Assembly: GCA_021832345.1 (NCBI GenBank)
Contig: JAKBKY010000004.1
Span: 164,857-228,856, forward strand
DNA: 64,000 nt
From: a bacterium
GTDB taxonomy: Bacteria > Vulcanimicrobiota > Vulcanimicrobiia > Vulcanimicrobiales > Vulcanimicrobiaceae
Direction of reading: 5' to 3'
Shown: piece by piece, positions 12,158 through 21,500 of the stretch
Layout: each line of letters starts with the position of its first letter
Position numbering within the stretch: position 1 is the stretch's first letter
The notes under the pieces: generated by a model
The model's input: only the letters and a program-made list of their open reading frames with translations
The model's database searches: none
Told to the model about the DNA's origin: nothing
Made by a program: the position numbers and the translations under genes

Positions 12158-13893
12158 GGCGTAGCCTGCAGATGCGAACGCAACGACACCGGATCGAGCG
12201 CTGCCGCGACTGCGTCACGCACGTAGACGCCGGGTGCCGGTTCCCCGCCGTCCGGCAGGGAGAGCGCCGGTACCCGACCACCACCGTGGTCTTCGGCCCA
12301 GATCGCCCAGGTCTGCCACCAACTGCCCTGGTGCTGTTGGGCCCCGGCCAGCCACGCGTCGGCATCTTCGCCATGGTCGACAGGCTTGGTCCAGTGGACG
12401 GACTTCTTGCCGCCGGGCGGGTTCACGATGCCGGCGATATGCCCGGCGTTGGTTCGCGTGTAGAGCGACTCGCCTGCAACGTGCTGCGTCGTCAAGTAGG
12501 TGGCGCGCCAGGGCGCAATGTGATCGTTCTCGGCTCCAAGCACAAAGAGCGGCGTCGTAATCTTCCCAAGATCGATCGGCACACCGGCGATCGTGAAGGC
12601 TCCCGGCACAACCAAGAGGTTGTGCAGATAACAGCTACGCAGGTACTGCGAGTGCATCGCCGCCGGCATGCGGGTCGAGTCGCCGTTCCAGGCTAAGATA
12701 TCGAAGGCCGGCGGCTTGCGCCCCATAAACCAGTTGTTGACCACGTAGCTCCAGACGAGGTCGTTTGCGCGCATCCAATCGAAGGTACCGGCCATCTCTT
12801 TGGAATCGAGATAACCCCGTTCGTTCATCTTGCGCTCGAGACGCGCAATGGTGGTCTCGTCCGTGAAGACCCCGAGGTCTCCGGGTTCGGAGAAATCCAC
12901 GAGAGCGTTGGTGAGCGTGGCGCCGGCCACGCGATCGCCTTGGCCGATCGCCGCAAGGTAGGCAAGAGCGATCGTGGCGATGGTTCCGCCCAGGCACAGC
13001 GCGGCGATATTGACCTGCGATGCTCCGGTGATCTCTTGCACCACATCGAGTGCGCTCAGGATGCCCAACCGCAGGTAGTCGTCCATCCCGAAAGCCGACA
13101 TCGACGCATCCGGATTACGATAGCTGATGGCAAACGTTTGATGGCCGTGCTGCACCGCCCATTCGATGAACGAACGGCCCGGCGCTAAATCCATGATGTA
13201 GTACTTGTTGATCCACGGCGGGCTGCATAGCAGTGGAATCGCATGGACCTCCGGAGTCTGTGGAGCGAAGGCCAGCAGCTCGATGAGCTCGTTGCGAAAG
13301 ACCACCCGTCCCGGCGTACACGCGATGTTGCGTCCAAGCTCGAACGCCGCTGCATCCACTTGGCGCGGTTGCCCGTTGTTGTGCGCGACGTCATCGAGAT
13401 AGTTCTGTGCGCCGCGCATGAGGCTGGCGCCGCCGGTCTCCATGGCCTCCTTGATGACGGCCGGGTTCATCCACGGCAAGTTGCTGGGCGCAGACGCATC
13501 ATTGAGCAGGGTGACCAAGAAACGGGCTTTGCGCTTGGTCGCCTCCGGCAGGCGCGAGGTGTCCACCAAGTCGAGCGCAGCCTTGGTACGCGTCGCGTAA
13601 TCGTCGAGGAGCGTTGCGAGAAACGGGTTCCCCGTCCAAGCGGCATCGGTGAAGCGCTTGTCGGCGGGACCCCAGACCGCTTGCGTGGCGGCATCGCCGC
13701 TGAGCCGGCGCAGAAAGTTGATGCCGACGGTTTGCTGCGCGAACGCAAACGAGGTCATCCACGTCCCCATGCGCAGAGGATCGGTCAGCGCATCGGTGAT
13801 AACGGCCCGCAGCGCATCGCCCAGCGACGCCGGATCGAGACCGGTGACGTCGAGCCCGTAGGAGAGCTCTTCGGGCGGGATCGCGCCGCTCAC
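12154..13893 (-). CDS. phaC: Class I poly(3-hydroxyalkanoate) synthase
   Basis: This 579-residue enzyme polymerises 3-hydroxyacyl-CoA into PHA at the granule surface. The N-terminal domain has 'PSNLPWMNPAVIKE' and 'RNIACTPGRVVFRNELIELL'. The catalytic alpha/beta-hydrolase domain has 'PLLCSPPWINKYYIMDL' and the lipase-like box LCLGGT with nucleophile Cys near residue 300. The catalytic Asp is in 'LGAENDHIAPW' (about 456) and the His in 'NAGHIAGIVNPP' (about 483). The length is normal for class I, and no phaE/phaR subunit is present. The GTG start overlaps the upstream reductase stop (GTGA), which fixes the start far inside a longer open frame that extends upstream. Confidence 0.95.
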   Translation of the reverse strand: MSGAIPPEELSYGLDVTGLDPASLGDALRAVITDALTDPLRMGTWMTSFAFAQQTVGINFLRRLSGDAATQAVWGPADKRFTDAAWTGNPFLATLLDDYATRTKAALDLVDTSRLPEATKRKARFLVTLLNDASAPSNLPWMNPAVIKEAMETGGASLMRGAQNYLDDVAHNNGQPRQVDAAAFELGRNIACTPGRVVFRNELIELLAFAPQTPEVHAIPLLCSPPWINKYYIMDLAPGRSFIEWAVQHGHQTFAISYRNPDASMSAFGMDDYLRLGILSALDVVQEITGASQVNIAALCLGGTIATIALAYLAAIGQGDRVAGATLTNALVDFSEPGDLGVFTDETTIARLERKMNERGYLDSKEMAGTFDWMRANDLVWSYVVNNWFMGRKPPAFDILAWNGDSTRMPAAMHSQYLRSCYLHNLLVVPGAFTIAGVPIDLGKITTPLFVLGAENDHIAPWRATYLTTQHVAGESLYTRTNAGHIAGIVNPPGGKKSVHWTKPVDHGEDADAWLAGAQQHQGSWWQTWAIWAEDHGGGRVPALSLPDGGEPAPGVYVRDAVAAALDPVSLRSHLQATP

Positions 13894-14651
13894 ATGTACC
13901 AACCGCCGTTCACGTTGAAGACCGCACCGTTGATGTAGCCCGCTTCCTCGTCCAGCAGGAAGCGCACCGTACGCGCGATCTCGGAGGGCTGCCCCAAGCG
14001 CTGCACGGGCGTGCTCGCGACTGCACGTTCGATCGCTGCAGGCGGCATCGCGGCGACCATCTCGGTGGCAATGAATCCCGGAGCAACCGCGTTGCAGGTC
14101 ACGCCCTTGGTTGCGACCTCGAGAGCAATCGTCTTGGTCAACCCGATGAGTCCGGCTTTCGCCGCAGCGTAGTTCGCCTGCCCGACATTGCCCGAGAGCC
14201 CGACGACGGAGCTGATGTTCACGATCCGACCGTAGTTCTGCGCCACCATGGCGTCCAGCACAGCCTTGATCATAAAAAATGGCCCTGACAGATTGACCTG
14301 CAGGACTGCATTCCACTCGTCGATCGTCATCTTGCGCGCCGTATGATCGGCGGTGATGCCGGCATTATTGACCAGACAATCGATGCGCCCGTGTTCCTGA
14401 AGAATGGCCTCGATGGCTTTCGTGCAACGCTCGTATTCGCCGACGTCGCCCTCGTAAAAAACGACGTTCTCGGCGCTGCCGTTCAGGCTCGCGCGTAACG
14501 ATTCGGTCCGATCGCGATCGGCCGGTAAGCCGATGACGGCGACGATCGCACCGTCGTTTGCCAGCCGCGTACTGATCGCGCCGCCGATACCGCGAGCACC
14601 CCCGGTGACGATGCAGACCCGCCCGGCGATGCCGTTAGATAAAGTATTCAC
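13890..14651 (-). CDS. Short-chain dehydrogenase, acetoacetyl-CoA reductase-like (second copy)
   Basis: This 253-residue NAD(P)-dependent SDR probably reduces 3-ketoacyl-CoA to (R)-3-hydroxyacyl-CoA for PHA synthesis. The Rossmann motif TGGARGIGG lies at residues 17-25, NNAG near 92, and the catalytic 'NISSVVG...YAAAKAG' (Ser, Tyr-x-x-x-Lys) follows. The C-terminus is 'GAVFNVNGGWYM'. Similar sequences include FabG, but position immediately upstream of and coupled to phaC favours a PHA role. It differs enough from the first copy at 14751 that different chain-length or cofactor preferences are possible. Confidence 0.85.
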   Translation of the reverse strand: MNTLSNGIAGRVCIVTGGARGIGGAISTRLANDGAIVAVIGLPADRDRTESLRASLNGSAENVVFYEGDVGEYERCTKAIEAILQEHGRIDCLVNNAGITADHTARKMTIDEWNAVLQVNLSGPFFMIKAVLDAMVAQNYGRIVNISSVVGLSGNVGQANYAAAKAGLIGLTKTIALEVATKGVTCNAVAPGFIATEMVAAMPPAAIERAVASTPVQRLGQPSEIARTVRFLLDEEAGYINGAVFNVNGGWYM

Positions 14652-14750
14652 GTGCTGTGTTTACCAAACTCCCCGCCGGATTCCCTCTCCGCGACCGTCA
14701 AGAGACTGCTCGAGCGGCGCGGTATCGGGAGCGCGAGCACTGCGTGGAAG

Positions 14751-15491
14751 CTACATATCGAGGCCGCCGTTGACCGAGTAGACGGCGCCGGTGATGTAAC
14801 TTGAATCGTCTTCGAGAAGGAAGCGCACCACACGGGCGACCTCCTCGGGGCGCCCCAGGCGGCGCTGCGGAATCTTCTCAATCACTTTCTCTAGCGCAGC
14901 CTTGGGGATGGCCTCGACCATCTCGGTGCCGATGAACCCGGGAGCAACGCAGTTCACGGTGATGCCGCGCTGCGCCATCTCAAGCGCGAGCGATTTACTA
15001 AAACCGAAGAGCCCGGCTTTGGAGGCCGCGTAGTTGGCTTGGCCGACGTTGCCGGTCTCGCCGATGACCGAACTGATGTTGACGATACGCCCTGAACCGC
15101 GCTCGATCATATGTTCGAGCAGCGCTTTGGTCATGTGAAATGCGCCTGAGAGGTTGACACTGAGCACCGTCTGCCAGTCTTCCGCGGTCATCTTGCGCAC
15201 CGTCTTATCCATGGTGATGCCGGCGTTATTCACCAGGAAGTCGACGCGGCCGAAACGATCGAGTACCTCTTGTGCGACGCGCGCGCAATCCGCAGGATCA
15301 TCGACGCGGCCTTGGTGTACCGAGACGGATGCGCCCATCGAAGCGAGCTTAGCCTGACACATGCCGGCACTCTCTTTACCGCGGCTATAGCCCGCGGCGA
15401 CATGCGCCCCTTCGGTGGCGAGCAGTGTCGTAATCGCGGCCCCGATACCGCGCGTGCCTCCTGTGACCAGCGCGACCTTTCCCTTGAACAC
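14751..15491 (-). CDS. phaB: Acetoacetyl-CoA reductase
   Basis: This 246-residue SDR contains TGGTRGIGAA (cofactor loop), 'DFLVNNAGITMDKTVRKM', catalytic 'NISSVIG...YAASKAG', and 'PGFIGTEMVEAIP'. The segment 'GITMDKTVRKMTAEDW' is characteristic of PhaB rather than generic FabG. It should make (R)-3-hydroxybutyryl-CoA with NADPH. I chose the GTG at 15491 because GAGGAGG lies 5 bases upstream and the length then equals typical PhaB; an upstream ATG at 15512 is the alternative. It heads the PHA operon; no beta-ketothiolase gene (phaA) is in the window. Confidence 0.9.
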   Translation of the reverse strand: MFKGKVALVTGGTRGIGAAITTLLATEGAHVAAGYSRGKESAGMCQAKLASMGASVSVHQGRVDDPADCARVAQEVLDRFGRVDFLVNNAGITMDKTVRKMTAEDWQTVLSVNLSGAFHMTKALLEHMIERGSGRIVNISSVIGETGNVGQANYAASKAGLFGFSKSLALEMAQRGITVNCVAPGFIGTEMVEAIPKAALEKVIEKIPQRRLGRPEEVARVVRFLLEDDSSYITGAVYSVNGGLDM

Positions 15492-15538
15492 TCCAACCTC
15501 CTCAAAGCTCATATCTCGCGTACACCGGCGCGCGAGAA

Positions 15539-15576
15539 GATGCGACCTTTCTCGCCGCTTCGAGAAAAGTCGCATC
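15539..15576. terminator. Long hairpin at the end of the efflux operon
   Basis: GATGCGAC...GTCGCATC pairs perfectly over 8 bp, then after one mismatch TTTCTC pairs with GAGAAA, closing a short loop. The stem begins in the stop codon of the hydrolase gene (stop at 15575-15577) and ends 48 bases before the phaB GTG. It probably ends or attenuates the RND operon transcript before the PHA operon on the same strand. It lacks a proper T-run. Confidence 0.65.
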
Positions 15577-17236
15577 AAGCCTTGGGAGCAGGCGTCGCGG
15601 CTCGATGCAGCCACGCGAGGATGCTGTGAACGACCCGTGGGTCGATCCGCCCGGCGACGGAGAAGTACTGCCGCACCTCCGCTCGCAAGGTCAGCGGCAT
15701 GCCGGGCGTGACCGGCATAAACAAGTGGTTATCGTTCGAGAAGATGCGTACCGTCACGTTTGGATTGTGCGAGCGAGCTGCGTCAACCAGACGCGGCAGG
15801 TCGCGCGGAAGAACCTGCAGATCGTCAGCACCTTGCACGATCAAGATCGGGCAGCGTACCTTGGAAATCGCGGCCCTCGGATCGATATCCATCTCCGAGC
15901 GGTACCAGATCGATCCCTCGAAGGTGGTCTTCCCGGCACGTATCGCAGCCAGCGCGCGCCGCTCCGCTTGGGGACGTGCGCCCTCTGCCTCGGCCTGCTG
16001 CATCGAGAGCTTCCAGAGCGGCAAGGACGGCGGCGCCATCAAGATAACCCCTGCAACCGCCCGGTCTTTCGCTGCGACCTCCGGTACGAGCAAGCCGCCT
16101 TCGCTATGCCCGAGGAGATAGACTCGTGCAGCGTTCACGTGCGGCTGACGCTGCACGAACGCAAACGCCGCCTTCACGTCGGCCAGCAGCAGTCGGTGCG
16201 TGGCATCGATGGCCGAGCCGCCGCTGCGACCGATACCGCGTTTATCGTAGCGCAAGACGATATAGCCGGCATTGGAGAGCGCGTTGCTGAGCTGCAGGAA
16301 GACCGAGTTCGGCCCGATGGTTTCGTTGCGATCCATCGGACCGCTCCCTTGCACCAAAACGACCGCAGGCACATCGCCTTTCACCCCATCCGGCACGGTG
16401 AGCGTCCCGGCGAGCACCGCGCCGTCGGCCGAGGTGAAGCGCACACTGCGACTCTCAAAGTGCGGCTGCGCAGTCGGGACCGGCGTGACGCGCGGTGCGG
16501 GTGTGCCGACGGGTTGCACGCTCGTGCTCCGGGAGCGTAGCGCAAAGGTGGCCCCCTGCGCCGGGACGATGACGGCGTCAACGATATACGAATGAGGGCG
16601 ATACCAGTAGATTAACTGCAGCCCGGCGACATCGACGGCGAGATGATGATCGCGTCGGCGAGCAAAGGGCGGGCGCGCGGCCGGGCCGCCATGCACGACA
16701 CGCGCGAGCATCGCGCGACCACCGCTTAAGACCGCCAGCGTGAACGCAGAGGTGTGTGTGTGAGCAAGAATTGCCGGAATGAAGAGGTTCGTGCCGACCA
16801 AATTATCCCCGAGCAGCAGCAACGGCGCGGCAGCCAATGCATGAATCTTCACCGTCTGGCCCGGGACATGCACCGTGGCTATGCCGGCCTTCAGCCGCAC
16901 CGTCGTCGGCTGCGATCCATGAGCCAGACGAAACGTTGCCGCATACGCCTTCTCATGCAGGGTTGCCGCGTCGTAGGTCGTCTTTGCCACCGCATTGACC
17001 ACACCGCGAATATTCTCGCCAACGCTTATCGCCCCGGCGGCGCTGGAGATGGAGATCGTGCTCTTGGCGAGGGTGACCCCGTTCTGCGCAAGGGTGTAGA
17101 CGTACGTTCCGTTCGGGGGGCGCCGGGGCAAAGCGCCGACGTGCGCGACCGCTACAATCGAAGGCATTGGTATCAGCATAGCAACGCTTACCTGCTCGCC
17201 CGGCTGGAGTTTCACCGTTCGCCGGGCAGCCGCCAA
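15575..17236 (-). CDS. Alpha/beta-hydrolase with N-terminal beta domain, distal gene of the RND operon
   Basis: Residues from about 275 to the end form an esterase-type alpha/beta-hydrolase. Visible parts are 'VVLVQGSGPMDRNE', 'VLRYDKRGIGRSGG', nucleophile motif GHSEGG (in LLGHSEGGLLVPEVA), 'ILIVQGADDLQVLP' (Asp) and 'FSNDNHLFMP' (His). The 250 residues before it are beta-rich with no family I recognise. The frame opens immediately after a stop (TGA-TCC-TTG), the first usable codon is TTG or a GTG seven codons later, and no signal peptide is seen, although similar proteins are secreted. The N-terminus may be incomplete. It lies 27 bases after the TolC-like gene. Substrate unknown. Confidence 0.75.
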   Translation of the reverse strand: MAAARRTVKLQPGEQVSVAMLIPMPSIVAVAHVGALPRRPPNGTYVYTLAQNGVTLAKSTISISSAAGAISVGENIRGVVNAVAKTTYDAATLHEKAYAATFRLAHGSQPTTVRLKAGIATVHVPGQTVKIHALAAAPLLLLGDNLVGTNLFIPAILAHTHTSAFTLAVLSGGRAMLARVVHGGPAARPPFARRRDHHLAVDVAGLQLIYWYRPHSYIVDAVIVPAQGATFALRSRSTSVQPVGTPAPRVTPVPTAQPHFESRSVRFTSADGAVLAGTLTVPDGVKGDVPAVVLVQGSGPMDRNETIGPNSVFLQLSNALSNAGYIVLRYDKRGIGRSGGSAIDATHRLLLADVKAAFAFVQRQPHVNAARVYLLGHSEGGLLVPEVAAKDRAVAGVILMAPPSLPLWKLSMQQAEAEGARPQAERRALAAIRAGKTTFEGSIWYRSEMDIDPRAAISKVRCPILIVQGADDLQVLPRDLPRLVDAARSHNPNVTVRIFSNDNHLFMPVTPGMPLTLRAEVRQYFSVAGRIDPRVVHSILAWLHRAATPAPKA

Positions 17237-17263
17237 GGATCAACGGCCGGTCACGCAGTGCCC

Positions 17264-18565
17264 CTACAGCAGACCGGCGGCGAAACGCAACTCAACGATG
17301 CTCGTGCGCAGCGCCGCCTCAGCGTGTACCAGTTCCTGGTGCGCCGCCCGATCGCGCTGTTGGGCGTCCTGCATTTCCAGGGCAGTAGCGACGCCGCCGT
17401 GGTAACGCACACCGGCTAAGCGCAGACTCTCGTCGGCGTAGTGCACGAACTGCCGGGCTGCGCTCACGCCTGCCTGCGCGGCCTGCACACCGAGATAGGC
17501 GGAGCGCACTTGGACCCCGATCGCCTCGCGCAAACCCTCCACGCCGAGCTTTGCCCGCTGCACACCCGCGCGGGCCGCTGCCACGCGCCCGGCGGTATAT
17601 CCGCCGTCGAAGAGCATCCACACGGCGGAGAGCCCCACCGAGAACTGGTTGTGAAAGCCTGAGATAACGGCCGGCTGGGTGTTGCCGTCGGCCACGGTCA
17701 GCGCCACCGAGGGTGCGGCCCCGCCGCGTGCTACCGCAACCGCACGTTGCGCAGCCACAAGCGCGGCCTTGGCTGCCAAATACTCGCCGCGCTGGGCGCG
17801 GGCCGATGCAAGCAGTGCCCGTAAATCGAAATGCGGCACGCTGCCGGCAAGTCGATCGGTCGGCATATAGCGGGTCGAGAGCGGTGCATGCAGCACCTGA
17901 GCGAGGGCAAGCTGCGCCATTGCGACTGCATCGTGCGCTTGGATGGCACGAACGTTCTGGTCTGCAAGCCCAGCTTGAGCTCGCAGAAGATCCGCACGCG
18001 GAATCTGGCCACCGGCCAGCAACTCGCGCGCCTGTTTCACATGTTGACCCGCCAGGGTGAGCGCATGCTGCGCCACGCGCTCCATGCGCATGGCAGCCAA
18101 CAAACCGAAGTACGCCTTCGAGACTTGTGCGACCGTCGCCCCACGCGCTTCATGCGCATCGCCTTCGGCCATCGATAGCCCGGCCGCCGCCTGCCCCACG
18201 CGCGCGGCGGTGACGCCGCCGTCGTAGAGCGTATACTGCAGCGCCAGCAACGGTACGTTGGTGGAGTCGGTGCTGCTGAACGGAATCGATCCAAACGGGG
18301 TCGTCAGTTTGGCGACAGGGCTTGCGTAAAGGTAGGTATCGCGTAGCGCGAGACCTGGAAGCTCCGGGGCATGCGCTTGGCGCAGTTGGGCCACCGCTTG
18401 CGCGATTCCGATCTGCGCGCTGCGATAGGCCAGGTTATCGCGCAGTGCCAACGCAATCGCCGTGTTCAGCGAGAGCGGCGTGGCGGCGTGGGTTGCCGCG
18501 AGAGCCGTTTGCGTCTGGAGTGCGACCAACAACGCCACCCCCGCAGATCGAAGCAGATTACGCAT
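17264..18565 (-). CDS. TolC-family outer-membrane efflux channel
   Basis: This 433-residue protein has a signal peptide (MRNLLRSAGVALLVALQTQTALAA) and two outer-membrane-efflux repeats. Each repeat combines long Ala/Gln-rich helices with beta segments ('PLLALQYTLYDGG' and 'FSVGLSAVWMLFDGGYTAGR'). It should form the trimeric outer-membrane duct for the RND pump encoded just upstream. The start is set at the ATG overlapping the permease stop by 8 bases (ATGCGTAA), because it opens directly into the signal peptide. Four genes in a row are coupled this way. Confidence 0.9.
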   Translation of the reverse strand: MRNLLRSAGVALLVALQTQTALAATHAATPLSLNTAIALALRDNLAYRSAQIGIAQAVAQLRQAHAPELPGLALRDTYLYASPVAKLTTPFGSIPFSSTDSTNVPLLALQYTLYDGGVTAARVGQAAAGLSMAEGDAHEARGATVAQVSKAYFGLLAAMRMERVAQHALTLAGQHVKQARELLAGGQIPRADLLRAQAGLADQNVRAIQAHDAVAMAQLALAQVLHAPLSTRYMPTDRLAGSVPHFDLRALLASARAQRGEYLAAKAALVAAQRAVAVARGGAAPSVALTVADGNTQPAVISGFHNQFSVGLSAVWMLFDGGYTAGRVAAARAGVQRAKLGVEGLREAIGVQVRSAYLGVQAAQAGVSAARQFVHYADESLRLAGVRYHGGVATALEMQDAQQRDRAAHQELVHAEAALRTSIVELRFAAGLL

Positions 18566-21500
18566 CTTCCATGAGCCTCCATGCCGGCGCCTGTGGCCCG
18601 GTCGAACGAAGAGTAACGCGTTGCGTGCCTTGCAGTTCGCCATAAGCACCGCCCAGGATCACCGCGACATCCTCGACACGGAAGGGACCGTGCAGAACGG
18701 CGCTCGCATCGACGGCATCACCCACTCCACGGAAGATCTCGCTATCGAGGTTCACGATTTCGCCTTGGAGCAGACGCGGAAGTGCGGCCGACTCCATAAC
18801 GAAGCCGTCTAGCTCCGGGAAGGTCACGACCGTGCGCAAGTGACGCGCCGGTGCCGGTAGCTGGTCCACGCGATCGAGTTGGGTCAGGCGCTCGCTGCCG
18901 GCAACCATGCCGTAGAGCAGTGGAATAGCCAGGACCGAAAGTACCGCAGAGGCCGTCATGCCGAAGACCAGCGCCCACGCCAAGCCGCTCCACACCGGAT
19001 CCGAGGCGATGACCAGCGACGAGAGCACGCCGGCAGCCGCCGTGAGAAAGATCGGTCGCGTCCGTGCGGTCGTTGCGCTGATCAATGCATCGCGCATCGG
19101 CAACCCCTCCCGCAGCTTATCTTCAATGAATTCGATAAGAATAATCGAGTTGCGCACCACGATGCCGATGAGCGCAATCAGGCCGATCATAGCCGTAGCC
19201 GAAAAGTAGATGCCCAGCGGTGCGAGGATCGCAAAGCCGGGCATCACGCCGATCACCGCCAACGGCACGGCCGCAAGCACGACGAACGGCTTCTTAAACG
19301 AGCGGAAGCGGGCGACCAGCAGAAAGTAGATCAAGAGAAAGGCGAGTAACATCGCCCGGCCCAGATCCGCGAACACCTTGTTCGTCAGCCCCCATTCGCC
19401 GCCCCAAGCGATGCGGTAGCCGGCCGGCAGCGGCCGGCGCGCGAGCTTGAGCAACATATCGATGACCGCGTAGGTGGAGCTGCGCCCCGCCATCTCAGCC
19501 GCAACATAGGTGACGTTACGATAATCATCGCGATAGAGCGGTTGTGCGCCGGAGGTTGCCACGACGTGGGTCACCGCCGAGAGCGGCACGCTGCCGCCCG
19601 TACGCGTCGGGATGGCGATCGCACCAAGCCCCGCGACATCGCGGCGATACTGGGGTGCAAAGCGTAGGAATATCCCGACCGGGCGCGCCGATCTGCCGGT
19701 ATGCAGCGTTGAGACCACCGCACCGTGCACGGCCATTCCCAGCGTCGCAACGATCGAGGCCACGTCGACGCCGGCGAGCGCCGCCTTGCGTTGATCGACC
19801 TCGAGTTGCAGGCTGATCGGGACGGCCTTGTCGCTCGGGTCGATATCCACCACTCCGCGTTCATGCCGCATCATGCCGACCACGCGCGAGGCGATCGCGC
19901 GGCGTACTTGCGCCTCCGGTCCGTAGATCTTGGCCAGAATCGTATCGCGCACGGGCGGCCCCGGAGGAGTCTGCAAGATGCGCAGGGTTGCTCCGTAGCG
20001 CGCAGCGACGGCCTGAAGCTTCGGTCTCATCTGTGCCGCCAGCACCGCTGATTGAATCTTACGATCGCCTTTCGGAACCAGATTTACGCGAATATCGGCA
20101 AGGTTTGGAGCGTGCCGAAAGACGCTGCCGTCGAGCAGACTCGCCAGGTCCGGAACGGCATTCGTGCCGACGAATGTTTGGTAGTTGGCGACCTCCTTGG
20201 AGCCCGAGAGCACGACCCCCACGGCGCGCGCGATCCGGGCGGTGTTCTGGACGCTGCTCTGCGGTGGAGCGTCGATGCTCAGAAGAAATGTGGTGACGTT
20301 TCCGCGTGGCAACATCCGAAACTTGACGAGCTTGACCATTGGAAGAGCGGCGCTGGCCAGGAACGCCGCCAGTAATACCCACGCGAAGATGCGCCCGGTA
20401 CGCGGTCGATCCAGAAGCGTGGTGAGAGCGTTGCGAAAGGGCGCGATCCAGCGTGGTATGCCGTGTTGAATCTTGGTCTTTGCGTTGCGCAGGAGCGCAT
20501 ACGTGGCCCAAGGAGTCACGGCGAAGGCGATCAGCAGCGACGCGATCATGGCGATCGGCACGTTGATCGGGATGGGACGCATGTACGGGCCCATCATTCC
20601 GGAGACGAAGAGCATCGGCAGGAATGAGAGGACGACGGCAATCGTGGCCAGCGTCGTCGGGCTGCCGATCTCCGCAACGGCGCGAACCGTCGCTTCAGCC
20701 CGCGGCATCGTCGGATCGTCGTTATAGTGACGATGGATATTCTCGACTACCACGATCGCCTGATCGACTAACAGACCCAAGCCAAGGATCAGCGCAAAGA
20801 GCGTGATGCGATTGATGCTCTGCCCCGTCATCATCCCGATGCCTAGCGTGACGAAGAGCGTCAGTGGAATGGCAGTCGCCACCACCAACGCCTCCCGCCA
20901 ACCGAGGACCAGCAAGAGCGCCACGACGATCACAACGGCTTCGATCAAGCGCTGGATCAACTCGTTGACGGCGTCGTTTGCCTTCTTGCCGTCGTTCCGC
21001 GTGACCGTCAGATGAACGCCGGGGGGCAGGGCCATCGCATGAACGGCTAAGAGTATGGCATCGGCGACGGTGACGGCGTTCGTGCCGGCCTTTTTTGCAA
21101 TCGCCAGACTGACTGCCGACTGCTGCGCAGCCGTCCCCTTGTGCGCAGCGCCTCCGTAGGTAAAGGTGGTGCGCGAGGAAGATGGAGCCGCGCCCATACG
21201 AACGCTTGCAACCTCTCCCAAAGTGACCGCTTGGCCGTCGCTCACGCCCACGACTTGGGCTGCGACCTGGCCAACGCTGCTGTAGGGCGTTCCGGCATGA
21301 ATCGAGAGCGTCTGCGCTCCGCTGCGCAGATCCCCGACCGGCTGCGTGAGGTTGGTCTGCCCCAGAGCCCCTGCAATCGTCAGCGGCGAGAGTCCGTAGG
21401 CAGCCAGAGTGGTCGGATCGAGGGTCACGTTGACTTGACATGGACGACCGCCGTAGGTGGCAATCGTCGACACGCCGCCGATGGCACGAATGCGACGAAT

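Noticed and set aside
12154..14316. A 720-codon frame that would extend phaC upstream
   Set aside because: The first 140 codons are an out-of-frame reading of the reductase gene; the GTG overlapping its stop is the better start.
18322..18812. Plus-strand frames antisense to the permease/TolC junction
   Set aside because: They are shadows of real genes in a GC-rich genome, with biased composition and no start signals.
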